Assembly (NCBI RefSeq): GCF_008930665.1
Contig: NZ_PQMG01000005.1
Coordinates: forward strand, 124,001-188,000
Reading direction: 5' to 3'
Origin: Corynebacterium sp. 74A
Lineage (GTDB): Bacteria; Actinomycetota; Actinomycetes; Mycobacteriales; Mycobacteriaceae
DNA: 64,000 nucleotides
The position numbers were made by a program, and so were the translations under genes. This document shows positions 19,032-26,480 of the stretch, in pieces (the stretch's first letter is position 1; every line of letters starts with the position of its first letter). Under the pieces are notes generated by a model. The model saw only the letters and a program-made list of their open reading frames with translations. It had not been told where the DNA came from and did not search any database.

Positions 19032-19605
19032 GCACATCAATCCCTTGGGCCGGCATCTGCTCCTGCAGCTCCTCCGCCGAATATGTGATCGCATACTCCA
19101 GCTCCTCCGGCGTGAGCAGCAGCAGCTGCAACGGCAGGGTGAGCTGGCCATGAGAGCGCCCGGTCTGCTCGGGTTCTTCCCACAGATGGGGCACGCCCTT
19201 CTCCCATAGCTGCGGCGCGACCAGAAGCCCGTGGCGGGTGGACAGCTCCGGCATAAGATCGGCGAGGATGGCACCCGGCTGGGGTGCCACCTGCGAGTCA
19301 GCCTCGCTCAGCGCCGCGAGAGCGCGGCCCAGCGCCTCGTGCAGCTGATCTCGGTGGGCATCCGTGGTCTGCAGAATCAGCTCCACCCGAATATCTGCCT
19401 CGCTCAGCGGGTTCTGTGCCTCGGGCGGGGCCACCGCCCGCAGGCCCGTATCCACCGTGGACATATCCAGGGTGACTGCGGTGGCCCGATGGTCAGAAGA
19501 AAAGGTGGCGGCGCGATGGCCGGCGACGCTGTATTCCTGCCATTCGGGCTGTTCGCCCAGCTGGAAGAGCTGCGCAAACCAGACACTGATCTCTGCTGTG
19601 TTCAT
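19015..19605 (-). CDS. Suppressor-of-fused (SUFU) domain-like protein
   Basis: 196 aa, soluble, no signal peptide. The middle reads [16 protein letters not shown] and [17 protein letters not shown]. The C-terminus [18 protein letters not shown] resembles the closing strand/helix of bacterial SUFU domains, where an acidic pair follows the last strand. Many bacterial SUFU proteins are thought to be immunity or accessory proteins, but here it is simply upstream of gluQ. GGAGGA stands directly before the ATG. The family call is by eye; a conserved hypothetical label would be the cautious alternative. Confidence 0.6.
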   Translation of the reverse strand: MNTAEISVWFAQLFQLGEQPEWQEYSVAGHRAATFSSDHRATAVTLDMSTVDTGLRAVAPPEAQNPLSEADIRVELILQTTDAHRDQLHEALGRALAALSEADSQVAPQPGAILADLMPELSTRHGLLVAPQLWEKGVPHLWEEPEQTGRSHGQLTLPLQLLLLTPEELEYAITYSAEELQEQMPAQGIDVHEWNR

Positions 19606-19743
19606 TCCTCCAGTGTGACACATCCACCGCAGCCGAACCGGCATCTGCACGGGCATAAGCGCAGCTGCTGGCGACGGCCCAGCGCACGACTCCCCCGCCC
19701 CGCGCGCTGCGGGAACGAGGGAGATGCCTGTACAGAGGAAGAT

Positions 19744-21063
19744 TTAGTGCGCGAGCTTTTCTACCGCGGCGAGCAGCACACAGGTGGCCACACCATCCAT
19801 GGCGACCTGGACCTCATTCAGCGGCGGCATCGAGGGGGCGAGGCGGATATTACGATCGTTGGGGTCCTGCTTGAGCGGGAAGGTCGATCCAGCGGCGGTG
19901 AGCTTGATGCCGGCTTCCTTGGCCAGCTCCACCACGCGAGAGGCGGTGCCATCCACCACGTCGAGGGAAATGAAGTAGCCGCCCTCCGGCTTCGTCCAGG
20001 TGGCGATGCCGAGCCCGCCGAGGCGCTGCTCGAGAATCTCCAGCACGCTGTGGAACTTCGGCGCCAAAGAGCCGGCATGCTTGCGCATCACCTCGCGCAC
20101 TCCGTCAGCAGAGCCGAAATAGCGGGCGTGGGCCAGCTGATTCACCTTGTTCGGGCCGATGCCGCGAATACCTGCGTGGGAGGCGTACCACTCCAGGTTG
20201 GCGGCGGAGGAGGCGAAGATGGCCACGCCCGAACCGGCGAAGGTGACCTTCGAGGTGGAGGTGAGATACCAGAAGCGGTTGGGGTTGCCGGCCTTCTTGG
20301 CCATCTCGAGCACATTGTGGTTCTCGGGGAATTCATCGAATACGTGCACCGCATAGGCGTTGTCCCACATGATGCGGAAATCAGGTGCCGCGGTCTCCAT
20401 CTCGGCGAGCTCTCGGCACACATCCTCGGAGAAGGTCACACCGGTGGGGTTGGAGAACACCGGCACCGCCCACATGCCCTTCACGCTCGGATCCTTCACC
20501 AGCTCGCGAATGGCATCCATGTCCGGGCCGTCCTCGAGCATGGGCACGGTCACCATCTCGAAGCCATAGTGCTCGGTGATGGAGAAGTGGCGGTCATAGC
20601 CGGGCACCACACAGATCCAGCGCAGCTTCTCCTCCTGCGACCACGGGCGCGGGGAATCACAGTTACCGAAGGTGTGGGTCCAGCTCATGATGTCGAACAT
20701 GATGTTGAGGCTGGAGGAATCACCGGCGCATACCTGGGAGACATCGAGCCCGAGCAGCTCGGCATAGATCTCGCGGATATCGACGATGCCGTTGAGGCCA
20801 CCGTAGTTGCGGACGTCGACCCCATCGGCGGTGCGATAGTCGCCCTTCCCAGGCAGAGCCAGCAGCTCTTCCGCGAAGTCGAGCTGCTCCGCAGAGGGCT
20901 TACCGCGGGTCAGATCCAGCTGCAGGTCGCGCTGAACGAGCTCCTCATAACGATTGCGCGCATCGGCGGCAATCTCCTCGAAGTCCTGTTGCTTCATATC
21001 CTTCAGTTCGGTCACGTCGCGACCCGCCCTTCCGTATTTCTGGTTGTTCTCGTGGTCAGTCAC
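19744..21063 (-). CDS. aspT: Aspartate aminotransferase (subgroup 1c, AspT type)
   Basis: 439 aa PLP enzyme of the class I-like group found in corynebacteria; the sequence closely recalls C. glutamicum AspT (LDLTRGKPS, NYGGLDG-type NYGGLNG, PVFSNPTGVTF, AGIRGIGPNKVNQLAHARYFG). The PLP lysine is in TSTSKVTFAGSG. It interconverts aspartate/2-oxoglutarate with oxaloacetate/glutamate. The start is uncertain: GTG 21063 gives an N-terminus longer than C. glutamicum AspT, and ATG 20997 is an alternative but has a poorly spaced RBS. Confidence 0.9.
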   Translation of the reverse strand: MTDHENNQKYGRAGRDVTELKDMKQQDFEEIAADARNRYEELVQRDLQLDLTRGKPSAEQLDFAEELLALPGKGDYRTADGVDVRNYGGLNGIVDIREIYAELLGLDVSQVCAGDSSSLNIMFDIMSWTHTFGNCDSPRPWSQEEKLRWICVVPGYDRHFSITEHYGFEMVTVPMLEDGPDMDAIRELVKDPSVKGMWAVPVFSNPTGVTFSEDVCRELAEMETAAPDFRIMWDNAYAVHVFDEFPENHNVLEMAKKAGNPNRFWYLTSTSKVTFAGSGVAIFASSAANLEWYASHAGIRGIGPNKVNQLAHARYFGSADGVREVMRKHAGSLAPKFHSVLEILEQRLGGLGIATWTKPEGGYFISLDVVDGTASRVVELAKEAGIKLTAAGSTFPLKQDPNDRNIRLAPSMPPLNEVQVAMDGVATCVLLAAVEKLAH

Positions 21064-21091
21064 GCCACAGGTGATAGTCGTGGGCGATCAT
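21056..21091 (-). other. Possible 11-codon upstream ORF overlapping the aspT start
   Basis: ATG 21091 opens MIAHDYHLWRD and ends at a TGA that lies inside the first codons of aspT (GTGACTGA). AAGGGCGGAA precedes the ATG. If translated, it would couple aspT translation to a short leader peptide. Confidence 0.25.
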
Positions 21092-21221
21092 TTCCGCCCT
21101 TACTCTACTGCTCGGTCTGTCGTTTTTCTATGATCGCACACAGATGAGCAGCGGATTCTAGCCCTGCAGGGCGCGGTAGTCGGCTGTCTCATCCTCGCCC
21201 GCGTGGCGACGTCGAGGCGAA

Positions 21222-21902
21222 CTATGGCAAAACAATGTCGAGCAGCGACATCGATGGAGTGGTCGATCCACCCGCAGGTTCTTGGCTAATCATGATTGAC
21301 TGCGCCTGCGCGACGCCGTCAAGCTCCACGTCCATCTCGGGCAGTACCTCTGCGGATTCCATCACGCCGACGGAACGGGGACCGGCATCCTCCACAAGCC
21401 ACATCTGATAGGCCTGATCCGGTGGCGGTGCGGGAACATCGCGCAACATCACCTTCGCCGTGTCGGCGCCTGGGGCATACTCCACAGTCACCGTGCCGCC
21501 AGCTACCTGGCGTTCACTAGTGCTCACCTCGGACTGCTCAGTCTCTGAGCGATCGGAGGAGGCATACATGGTGGTGAAGGTAATAGTGCCGATGACCAGC
21601 ACCACCACGGCGCTGGCGCTCGCCAGCAACAGCGGCAGCCGGCGCCGTCGAGTCGCTTGGGTGTCCACCGTGGCCACGGGAGCAATATCTCGGCGCAGGC
21701 GCTCCCACGCAGCCTGGGCATCAGGCATATCGACATCGGAGTTGAGGCCGGCGAGGACATCTCGATACTGATGCTGGAGATGAATGAACTCGTCATTATC
21801 TGCCACACCCAGTTTTCTTTGCTCATCGAGCGGCAGCGACCCTAAGGCCGAGAGGGCGGCCAGCGCCTCTAGTTCCTCCCGCGATGGTTGTTGTGTAGTC
21901 AT
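21222..21902 (-). CDS. rskA: Anti-sigma-K factor RskA-like
   Basis: 226 aa. The N-terminal ~85 residues are the cytoplasmic anti-sigma part (EALAALSALGSLPLDEQR). A single membrane helix follows (LPLLLASASAVVVLVIGTITF). The extracytoplasmic RskA domain contains AYQMWLVEDAGPRSVGVM. In mycobacteria RskA holds SigK inactive until regulated proteolysis. Its ATG overlaps the sigK stop by 4 bp. Confidence 0.85.
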   Translation of the reverse strand: MTTQQPSREELEALAALSALGSLPLDEQRKLGVADNDEFIHLQHQYRDVLAGLNSDVDMPDAQAAWERLRRDIAPVATVDTQATRRRRLPLLLASASAVVVLVIGTITFTTMYASSDRSETEQSEVSTSERQVAGGTVTVEYAPGADTAKVMLRDVPAPPPDQAYQMWLVEDAGPRSVGVMESAEVLPEMDVELDGVAQAQSIMISQEPAGGSTTPSMSLLDIVLP

Positions 21903-22453
21903 GAGCCCATACACCTCCTTAAAGCTTTCATTGCATCTCGTAAACGAGTTTTGATCGCCGAATGAGAAGCTCCGAGCAGATCAGCTACTTCTTGGTACGT
22001 CAGCCCTTCAAAATACGTTAGAGAAATTGCCTGACGCTGTTTTGGGGTGAGTTGTTCATAACACTCGGCTAGTTCTGCATGCTCATCAATACGAAGCAGA
22101 TGAGTATCTGCCGCATCCACGGACTGAGTTAGGCTCATGGACTGGGCATATTCAGCGCTACGGCGATGGTGGGCTTCTCTGGTGCGTACGACATCAACTG
22201 CTCGGCGATGTGCCATGGCGAGAACCCAGCCCTCGGCAGATCCTCTATGCGAGTCGAATGACGAGGACTTTTCCCATACCGATAGCCATGCTTCGTGAGC
22301 GGCGTCTTCCGCCAAATTGCGGTCAGTGAGAATGCGAAGCGTTAGTCCGTAGACGCGCTTATGCAGAAGTGCAAAAAGTTGCTCAAAAGCCTGTACGTCC
22401 CCCCGCGAGGTGGCCTCGAGCAAAGCGTCGAGGTGAGATTTAACGTTAGGCAC
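21899..22453 (-). CDS. sigK: ECF RNA polymerase sigma factor SigK
   Basis: 184 aa. Sigma region 2 is LLHKRVYGLTLRILTDRNLAED to AHEAWLSVW. Region 4 is LTPKQRQAISLTYFEGLTYQEV with its HTH ADLLGASHSAIKTRLRDAM. It is coupled to rskA and divergent from a fasciclin lipoprotein, the gene set of the M. tuberculosis SigK regulon (mpt70, mpt83). GTG 22453 is chosen because it lies 7 nt after TAGGCT, a leaderless arrangement. The in-frame extension upstream (up to 22558) does not look like sigma sequence. Confidence 0.9.
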   Translation of the reverse strand: MPNVKSHLDALLEATSRGDVQAFEQLFALLHKRVYGLTLRILTDRNLAEDAAHEAWLSVWEKSSSFDSHRGSAEGWVLAMAHRRAVDVVRTREAHHRRSAEYAQSMSLTQSVDAADTHLLRIDEHAELAECYEQLTPKQRQAISLTYFEGLTYQEVADLLGASHSAIKTRLRDAMKALRRCMGS

Positions 22454-22460
22454 AGGGCCA

Positions 22461-22466
22461 AGCCTA
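22461..22466 (-). promoter_or_regulatory. -10 box TAGGCT of sigK (leaderless)
   Basis: TAGGCT, 7 nt, GTG 22453. This would be a housekeeping promoter separate from any SigK autoregulation. Confidence 0.4.
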
Positions 22467-22494
22467 CACACGAAAAGAATATTTCGAGCGACAC

Positions 22495-22521
22495 CCACCC
22501 GATCCCTCTTTGGCTCCGAAC
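22495..22521 (+). promoter_or_regulatory. Candidate SigK-dependent promoter of the fasciclin lipoprotein gene
   Basis: CCACCC and CCGAAC are separated by 15 bp, resembling the mycobacterial SigK boxes as I remember them (CCATCC and CCGAAT). The 3' end of CCGAAC is 56 bp before the ATG. Confidence 0.45.
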
Positions 22522-22531
22522 ACTTTGTGAG

Positions 22532-22562
22532 GGCAACAAAATAGTTGCCTGTTTTCAAAACA
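22532..22562. promoter_or_regulatory. Two consecutive inverted repeats in the fasciclin-gene leader
   Basis: GGCAAC-AAAATA-GTTGCC (22532-22549) is immediately followed by the palindrome TGTTTTCAAAACA (22550-22562). Both lie between the candidate SigK promoter and the start codon and could be a regulator site or an mRNA hairpin. Confidence 0.4.
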
Positions 22563-22577
22563 ACGAAGTGGATTTAT

Positions 22578-23270
22578 ATGCAACTTAATCGCCACCCAAT
22601 TTTCACCGCAGCCGCTATTCTCGGCGCCACCGGGATTATGCTCAGCGGCTGTACCGCCGATGACTCCGATAGCGCTGAGACAAAGGACAGCACCTCCAGC
22701 ACCTCCAGCATGGCCAGCTCTGAGGACAGCCCTTCCAGCGAGGCTGAGGCTGAGACCGAAGCTGAGACAGAGGCTGCATCCAACGCTCCGCGCGGCCCGC
22801 TATGCCAGGCATATGCCGACGCCCACCCGGACGGCCCCGCCTCCCTCGAGGTCATCGCCGGCCAGAACATAGTCGAGGCGCTGCCGAATATTCCCGAGCT
22901 TTCCACGCTCACCGCAGCACTGACTGGAGAACTCAACCCAGACGTCAATCTCGTCAGCACGATACAAGGCGGGGAATGGACCATTTTTGCCCCGACCAAC
23001 GACGCATTCGAGAAGCTTGACCCAGCAACCATCGAAGAGCTGAAGACCAACTCCGACATGCTGACCAGCATTCTCACCTACCACGTTGTTGAAGGCCAAG
23101 CCGACATGAATGCGGTCGTAGGCGAGCACTCCACCGTTGAAGGCTCAATGCTGACCGTCACCGACGGTGATCCAATGATGGCCAATGACGCCACCGTGGG
23201 CTGTGGAAATGTGCCCACCGAGAACGCTCGGGTCTACATCATCGACACCGTCCTGATACCGAACAAGTAA
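22578..23270 (+). CDS. Fasciclin-domain lipoprotein (MPT70/MPT83-like)
   Basis: 230 aa. The lipoprotein signal ends at the lipobox LSGC (Cys about 25). A Ser/Glu/Ala-rich linker leads to one fasciclin domain from about residue 75, with the FAS1 motifs WTIFAPTNDAFEKL and ILTYHVVEGQ. M. tuberculosis homologues Mpt70 and Mpt83 are secreted or lipid-anchored and belong to the SigK regulon. A secreted protein follows 29 bp downstream. ATG 22578 is preferred over upstream in-frame sequence because it opens the signal peptide. Confidence 0.88.
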   Translation: MQLNRHPIFTAAAILGATGIMLSGCTADDSDSAETKDSTSSTSSMASSEDSPSSEAEAETEAETEAASNAPRGPLCQAYADAHPDGPASLEVIAGQNIVEALPNIPELSTLTAALTGELNPDVNLVSTIQGGEWTIFAPTNDAFEKLDPATIEELKTNSDMLTSILTYHVVEGQADMNAVVGEHSTVEGSMLTVTDGDPMMANDATVGCGNVPTENARVYIIDTVLIPNK

Positions 23271-23299
23271 TTTTTCACCCTCTCAAAGGAGAAACTTCT

Positions 23300-23809
23300 A
23301 TGAAACGCTTCACCAAATTTGCTGCCATGACCGTATTGGGTGGCTCCATGATTCTCGCTCCGGCCGCTGCCCAGGCCGGCACCCTCGAGGATGCCCTCCA
23401 GCCCACCCTCCCGGGCTTTAACGTCGCTGGTGCTCTTCCCCAGTGGGATGTTGAGAATGGCCACGCTCACGCCAAGGCTGATGACGCCATCGCCCTCGGC
23501 ATCTCCGTGCTCAATGGCTCCGCTACCGCCCACGCCTCCAACTTCTCCGGCCCCGCCGCTATCGCTGTAGGCGAGGGTGCAGTAGTAGAGGCCCACGGCG
23601 TTCAGCCGGGCCTCGCCATCGGCATCGCTGGCCCCGACACCATGGTCACGATCGACGGCACCACCCCGGTGGTCTGCGATGGCCAAGCCGGTTTCGCCGG
23701 TGACTTCCAAACCCTCACCGGCTGCGCCGCCTACCCCAACATCGACGGCAGCACCCAGGTCATCCACTTCAACGACGGCACCGCTACCACCCCGTTGACG
23801 CTGCGTTAA
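23300..23809 (+). CDS. Secreted protein of unknown function, probable SigK-regulon member
   Basis: 169 aa with a clear Sec signal peptide (KR near the start, hydrophobic core, APAAAQAG cleavage region at about residue 26-27). The mature part is small, rich in Ala/Gly/Asp, with Ala-His-Ala patterns (GHAHAKADDAIALGISVLNG, GAVVEAHG) and two cysteines (VVCDG and TGCAA) that probably form a disulfide. I cannot place it in a family with certainty. AAAGGAG precedes the ATG, and it is co-transcribed with the fasciclin gene and closed by a strong hairpin. Confidence 0.75.
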   Translation: MKRFTKFAAMTVLGGSMILAPAAAQAGTLEDALQPTLPGFNVAGALPQWDVENGHAHAKADDAIALGISVLNGSATAHASNFSGPAAIAVGEGAVVEAHGVQPGLAIGIAGPDTMVTIDGTTPVVCDGQAGFAGDFQTLTGCAAYPNIDGSTQVIHFNDGTATTPLTLR

Positions 23810-23821
23810 GCTGACGCCTTC

Positions 23822-23853
23822 AATCCCCCGCAGGACGTATCCTGCGGGGGATT
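23822..23853 (+). terminator. Hairpin terminator after the secreted-protein gene
   Basis: A perfect 14-bp stem AATCCCCCGCAGGA/TCCTGCGGGGGATT has a 4-nt loop (CGTA). Only a short T stretch follows. Confidence 0.7.
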
Positions 23854-23957
23854 AGTCCTGTCTCGGGTCAGGGGAGCTTCTCGTCGCGGGCACAAAGATG
23901 CCGCCACCGCCTCGCCGCTCGCCGCATACAATCGCGGTGCGGGTCGTGTGCCGCCTG

Positions 23958-23991
23958 CTAGTATGTATTACAAGCTACTATGTACGGCAAG
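23958..23991. promoter_or_regulatory. Tandem 17-bp direct repeat, candidate operator of the PLDc_N/ABC operon
   Basis: CTAGTATGTATTACAAG and CTACTATGTACGGCAAG are adjacent copies (13/17 identical). The second overlaps the dyad TGTAC-N5-GTACA (23981-23995) and the likely -10 TACTAT at 23976. Confidence 0.45.
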
Positions 23992-24019
23992 TACATTCCA
24001 GAAGAACAATGAGGACATC

Positions 24020-24349
24020 ATGAACACATTCGACGCTGTGCAGGATCTGCCCACGTACCTGCTGGTCCTTCTCGCCCTTCTCATCGTGTGCCAGCTCGGC
24101 GCGATGGTGTGGGCCCTGCTCCGGCTCTGGAAAGATAAGCGCGAGCGTATCGCTGGGCTGCCTCGCTCGATCTGGACAGCCATCATCCTTATGGGACAGC
24201 TCCTCGGCCCTGTTGTGTTCCTCATCATGCACATCAGGGAAGAGCGGGCGATGGCTGAACAGGAGCGTTTCCATCGCGCCCAGAAACAGCAACCACGTGA
24301 CCACGGCACGGGCGTCTCGTCTGTGATCGACGGTGTATATAAGGAATAA
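24020..24349 (+). CDS. PLDc_N (YxlE-like) two-helix membrane protein
   Basis: 109 aa. Two membrane helices (YLLVLLALLIVCQLGAMVWALL and WTAIILMGQLLGPVVFLIM) flank a basic loop, the PLDc_N/cardiolipin-synthase N-terminal pattern seen in small accessory proteins. GAGGA stands before ATG 24020. An ABC ATPase and permease follow directly, the same order as yxlE-yxlF-yxlG in Bacillus, where the trio is thought to act in export or self-protection. Confidence 0.8.
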   Translation: MNTFDAVQDLPTYLLVLLALLIVCQLGAMVWALLRLWKDKRERIAGLPRSIWTAIILMGQLLGPVVFLIMHIREERAMAEQERFHRAQKQQPRDHGTGVSSVIDGVYKE

Positions 24350-24355
24350 ACCACC

Positions 24356-25189
24356 ATGGAATGGGCAATAACGACGACGAAGCTGTGCAAAAACTACGGC
24401 AGCCACCGCGTGCTCACAGACGTGGAGCTGCGGGTACCACGGGGCGCTGTTTATGGCTTCGTCGGGGCGAATGGGGCCGGAAAAACCACCACGATCCGGA
24501 TCCTATTAGGCCTTGCCGCTGCCAGCAGCGGGCAGGCCACGGTGCTGGGCACTCCTCGCGGCACCTTGCCGCCCACACCACGAGGAGGGGTCTCGTATCT
24601 TCCCGATGTGCCACAACTCAGTCCGTGGCTCGGCGCCACAGACGCCCTCATCACACTTGCCCGCCTCGATAATGTGCCATCGGAGGTGGCGTCGCACAGA
24701 GCTACTGAGCTACTAGAACTCGTAGGGCTGACACATGCACCGGGCACAGTCGGCGCGTTCTCGAGGGGAATGAAGCAACGGCTAGGGATCGCCGCGGCAC
24801 TGATTACTGCACCGACCCTGCTGATCATGGATGAGCCCACCAGCGCTCTGGACCCCATGGGGCGTGCGGACGTGCTGGCGATCATTAAGGAGCTGAGAGG
24901 GCACGCAACCATCATGTTTTCCTCCCACATTCTGGCGGATGTCGAAAAAGTATCCACCCACCTTGGAGTGCTCCATCGCGGCCGGCTTCTCGCCCAGGGG
25001 CAGATCGACGAGCTTCTCGAATCACACGGGATGCCGCGGGCACACTTTGCCCTCAGCACCCGCGCCGAGCACGCCGAGCGCATCGCCGCAGCCATTCACG
25101 CAATCGACCCGCAGTCACGCATCGAACCGCAGCACCAGGGACTCGAGCACTTCTACGCACGCCTCACCAAGGGAAAGGAGGAGCAGTGA
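24356..25189 (+). CDS. ABC transporter ATP-binding protein (YxlF/CcmA-like)
   Basis: 277 aa. All NBD motifs are present: Walker A GANGAGKTT (residues 37-45), signature FSRGMKQRLG, Walker B LLIMDEPTSALDP, and the switch His in MFSSHIL. The ~75-residue C-terminal extension is typical of drug/bacteriocin-type exporters. The stop overlaps the permease start by 4 bp (ATGA). It energises the permease encoded next. Confidence 0.92.
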   Translation: MEWAITTTKLCKNYGSHRVLTDVELRVPRGAVYGFVGANGAGKTTTIRILLGLAAASSGQATVLGTPRGTLPPTPRGGVSYLPDVPQLSPWLGATDALITLARLDNVPSEVASHRATELLELVGLTHAPGTVGAFSRGMKQRLGIAAALITAPTLLIMDEPTSALDPMGRADVLAIIKELRGHATIMFSSHILADVEKVSTHLGVLHRGRLLAQGQIDELLESHGMPRAHFALSTRAEHAERIAAAIHAIDPQSRIEPQHQGLEHFYARLTKGKEEQ

Positions 25190-25971
25190 TGGCGTCTCAG
25201 CAGCTACTGCCCCTATGGCGCTACCACGGTGTGCGGCTACTGCGCTCAACCAGCACGTGGGTGATGCTCGCGCTCATCGTGGCGATGGCAGGCACCCAGG
25301 GCGTGATTAGCTCGCATATGCCCGAGATCATGAGCAGTCTGGCTGGGCCAGAGATGACCGAGCTTCTGGCCGCCACGATGCCTGAACCATCGTGGCACCA
25401 CTCCTATGCAGGATGGATGAAAAACCTGGCGCAAATCATCACGCTCGGGCTGCTCACCATCAACGCACTCGGATACGCGCAGCTGAGCAGCAACGGCGAT
25501 GTTCCTTTTATTCTGACGAAGAACCTGCGACGCTCCTACTACCTAGCGACGGGGGCTATCTCTACGTGGTGCGCCATCTTTGCTTATGCGGTCATCGGGG
25601 CGACATTCACGTGGGCAGGCACCGCACTGGTATTTTCTGACGCCCCCTATCTCCCAGTCCTCGTTGCCAGCCTGGTGTGGGGTCTAGAAATGACGCTCAT
25701 CAGCGCAGTCCAGCTCCTCGCCACCACACTAAAACCAGGTATCGGAGCCCCAGTACTGGCCGGAGTCGGGCTCTATCTTCTCATTGCAATCGGCGGGACA
25801 TTCGACAGAATTGCCGCCTATAGCCCACTGGGCCTGTCGCGCCTGAGCACTGAGATCTCGAGCCAGGACGCGGTAGAGGCCTGGCTGATTCCCGTGGGGA
25901 GCTCACTGAGCCTAGTGCTCGTGGTGTTCCTGTGGGGAATCTACAGATTCAACCGCTGCGAGCTCGGTTAA
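25186..25971 (+). CDS. ABC-2 type permease subunit (YxlG-like)
   Basis: 261 aa with six hydrophobic helices; the first starts near STWVMLALIVAMAG and the last is SSLSLVLVVFLWGIYRF. It contains an extracytoplasmic loop with EMTELLAATMPEPSWHHS. It is translationally coupled to the ATPase gene. Substrate unknown; export of, or protection against, a peptide or lipid-active compound is an inference from the operon type. Confidence 0.88.
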   Translation: MMASQQLLPLWRYHGVRLLRSTSTWVMLALIVAMAGTQGVISSHMPEIMSSLAGPEMTELLAATMPEPSWHHSYAGWMKNLAQIITLGLLTINALGYAQLSSNGDVPFILTKNLRRSYYLATGAISTWCAIFAYAVIGATFTWAGTALVFSDAPYLPVLVASLVWGLEMTLISAVQLLATTLKPGIGAPVLAGVGLYLLIAIGGTFDRIAAYSPLGLSRLSTEISSQDAVEAWLIPVGSSLSLVLVVFLWGIYRFNRCELG

Positions 25972-26002
25972 GCACCGCGCCGCCCCACTGAAGGACATAA
26001 AA

Positions 26003-26042
26003 AAATCTCCCGGCGCATCTATCAGGATGCGTCGGGAGATTT
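26003..26042. terminator. Bidirectional terminator between the ABC permease and tRNA-Ser genes
   Basis: The 17-bp stem AAATCTCCCGGCGCATC/GATGCGTCGGGAGATTT contains one G-U pair and a 6-nt loop. On the minus strand it ends in TTTTTT, so it mainly serves the tRNA transcript. Confidence 0.8.
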
Positions 26043-26047
26043 GTCAG

Positions 26048-26136
26048 TGGCGGAGGATGTGGGATTTGAACCCACGAGGGGCGTGAACCCCGCACGCGTT
26101 CCAGGCGTGTGACATAGGCCGCTAGTCGAATCCTCC
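26048..26136 (-). tRNA. tRNA-Ser (anticodon GGA)
   Basis: 89 nt including an encoded CCA. The acceptor stem GGAGGAT/ATCCTCC, a long variable arm typical of tRNA-Ser, T-loop GTTCAAATC and anticodon loop CTGGAAC with stem CACGC/GCGTG are all visible. Confidence 0.95.
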
Positions 26137-26330
26137 ATGCCAAACACAAGCGCAGAGCGCCTCTGTTCGCTAGATACACTACACACACTCGACCACAAAC
26201 CCAAAAACGCCTTGTCAGCCGCCCTCTTTTCGCCGGTCAACCAGCAGCCCGGCGCGCCGGTCGCCCCAGAGCCCGCCGAGATCGCCTACCTTATTGCTTC
26301 TCACGCTTGGCTATTGCTACAGTGGTACAC

Positions 26331-26416
26331 GGATTCCACGCGGCGTCCATCTTGTGAACTCCCCCAGGGCAGGAATGCAGCAAGGGTCAGCGAGCTCTGA
26401 CGGGTGCGTGGGATCC
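26331..26416 (+). ncRNA. ffs: Signal recognition particle RNA, small (4.5S) type
   Basis: The conserved domain IV core reads CCAGGGCAGGAATGCAGCAA, with the GGAA tetraloop and the symmetric/asymmetric loops that bind Ffh, followed by GGGTCAGC. The outer helix pairs GGATTCCACGC with GCGTGGGATCC. Ends are estimated from that helix. It scaffolds Ffh in co-translational membrane targeting. In C. glutamicum it also lies near aspT and a serine tRNA, as far as I recall. Confidence 0.85.
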
Positions 26417-26448
26417 CTTTATTGTTTCTGGGGTAGGTTCCCGGCGCC

Positions 26449-26462
26449 GCTTATCGACGCCA
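26449..26462 (-). repeat. TGGCGTCGATAAGC 14-mer, copy 3 (perfect)
   Basis: Intergenic, 19 bp beyond the stop codon of the amine-oxidase pseudogene. Confidence 0.8.
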
Positions 26463-26480
26463 CGAGCACGCCGCTCCGCA

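Noticed and set aside
19231..21147. 638-codon open frame on the + strand
   Set aside because: Antisense to the SUFU-like gene and aspT; shadow composition with no motif.
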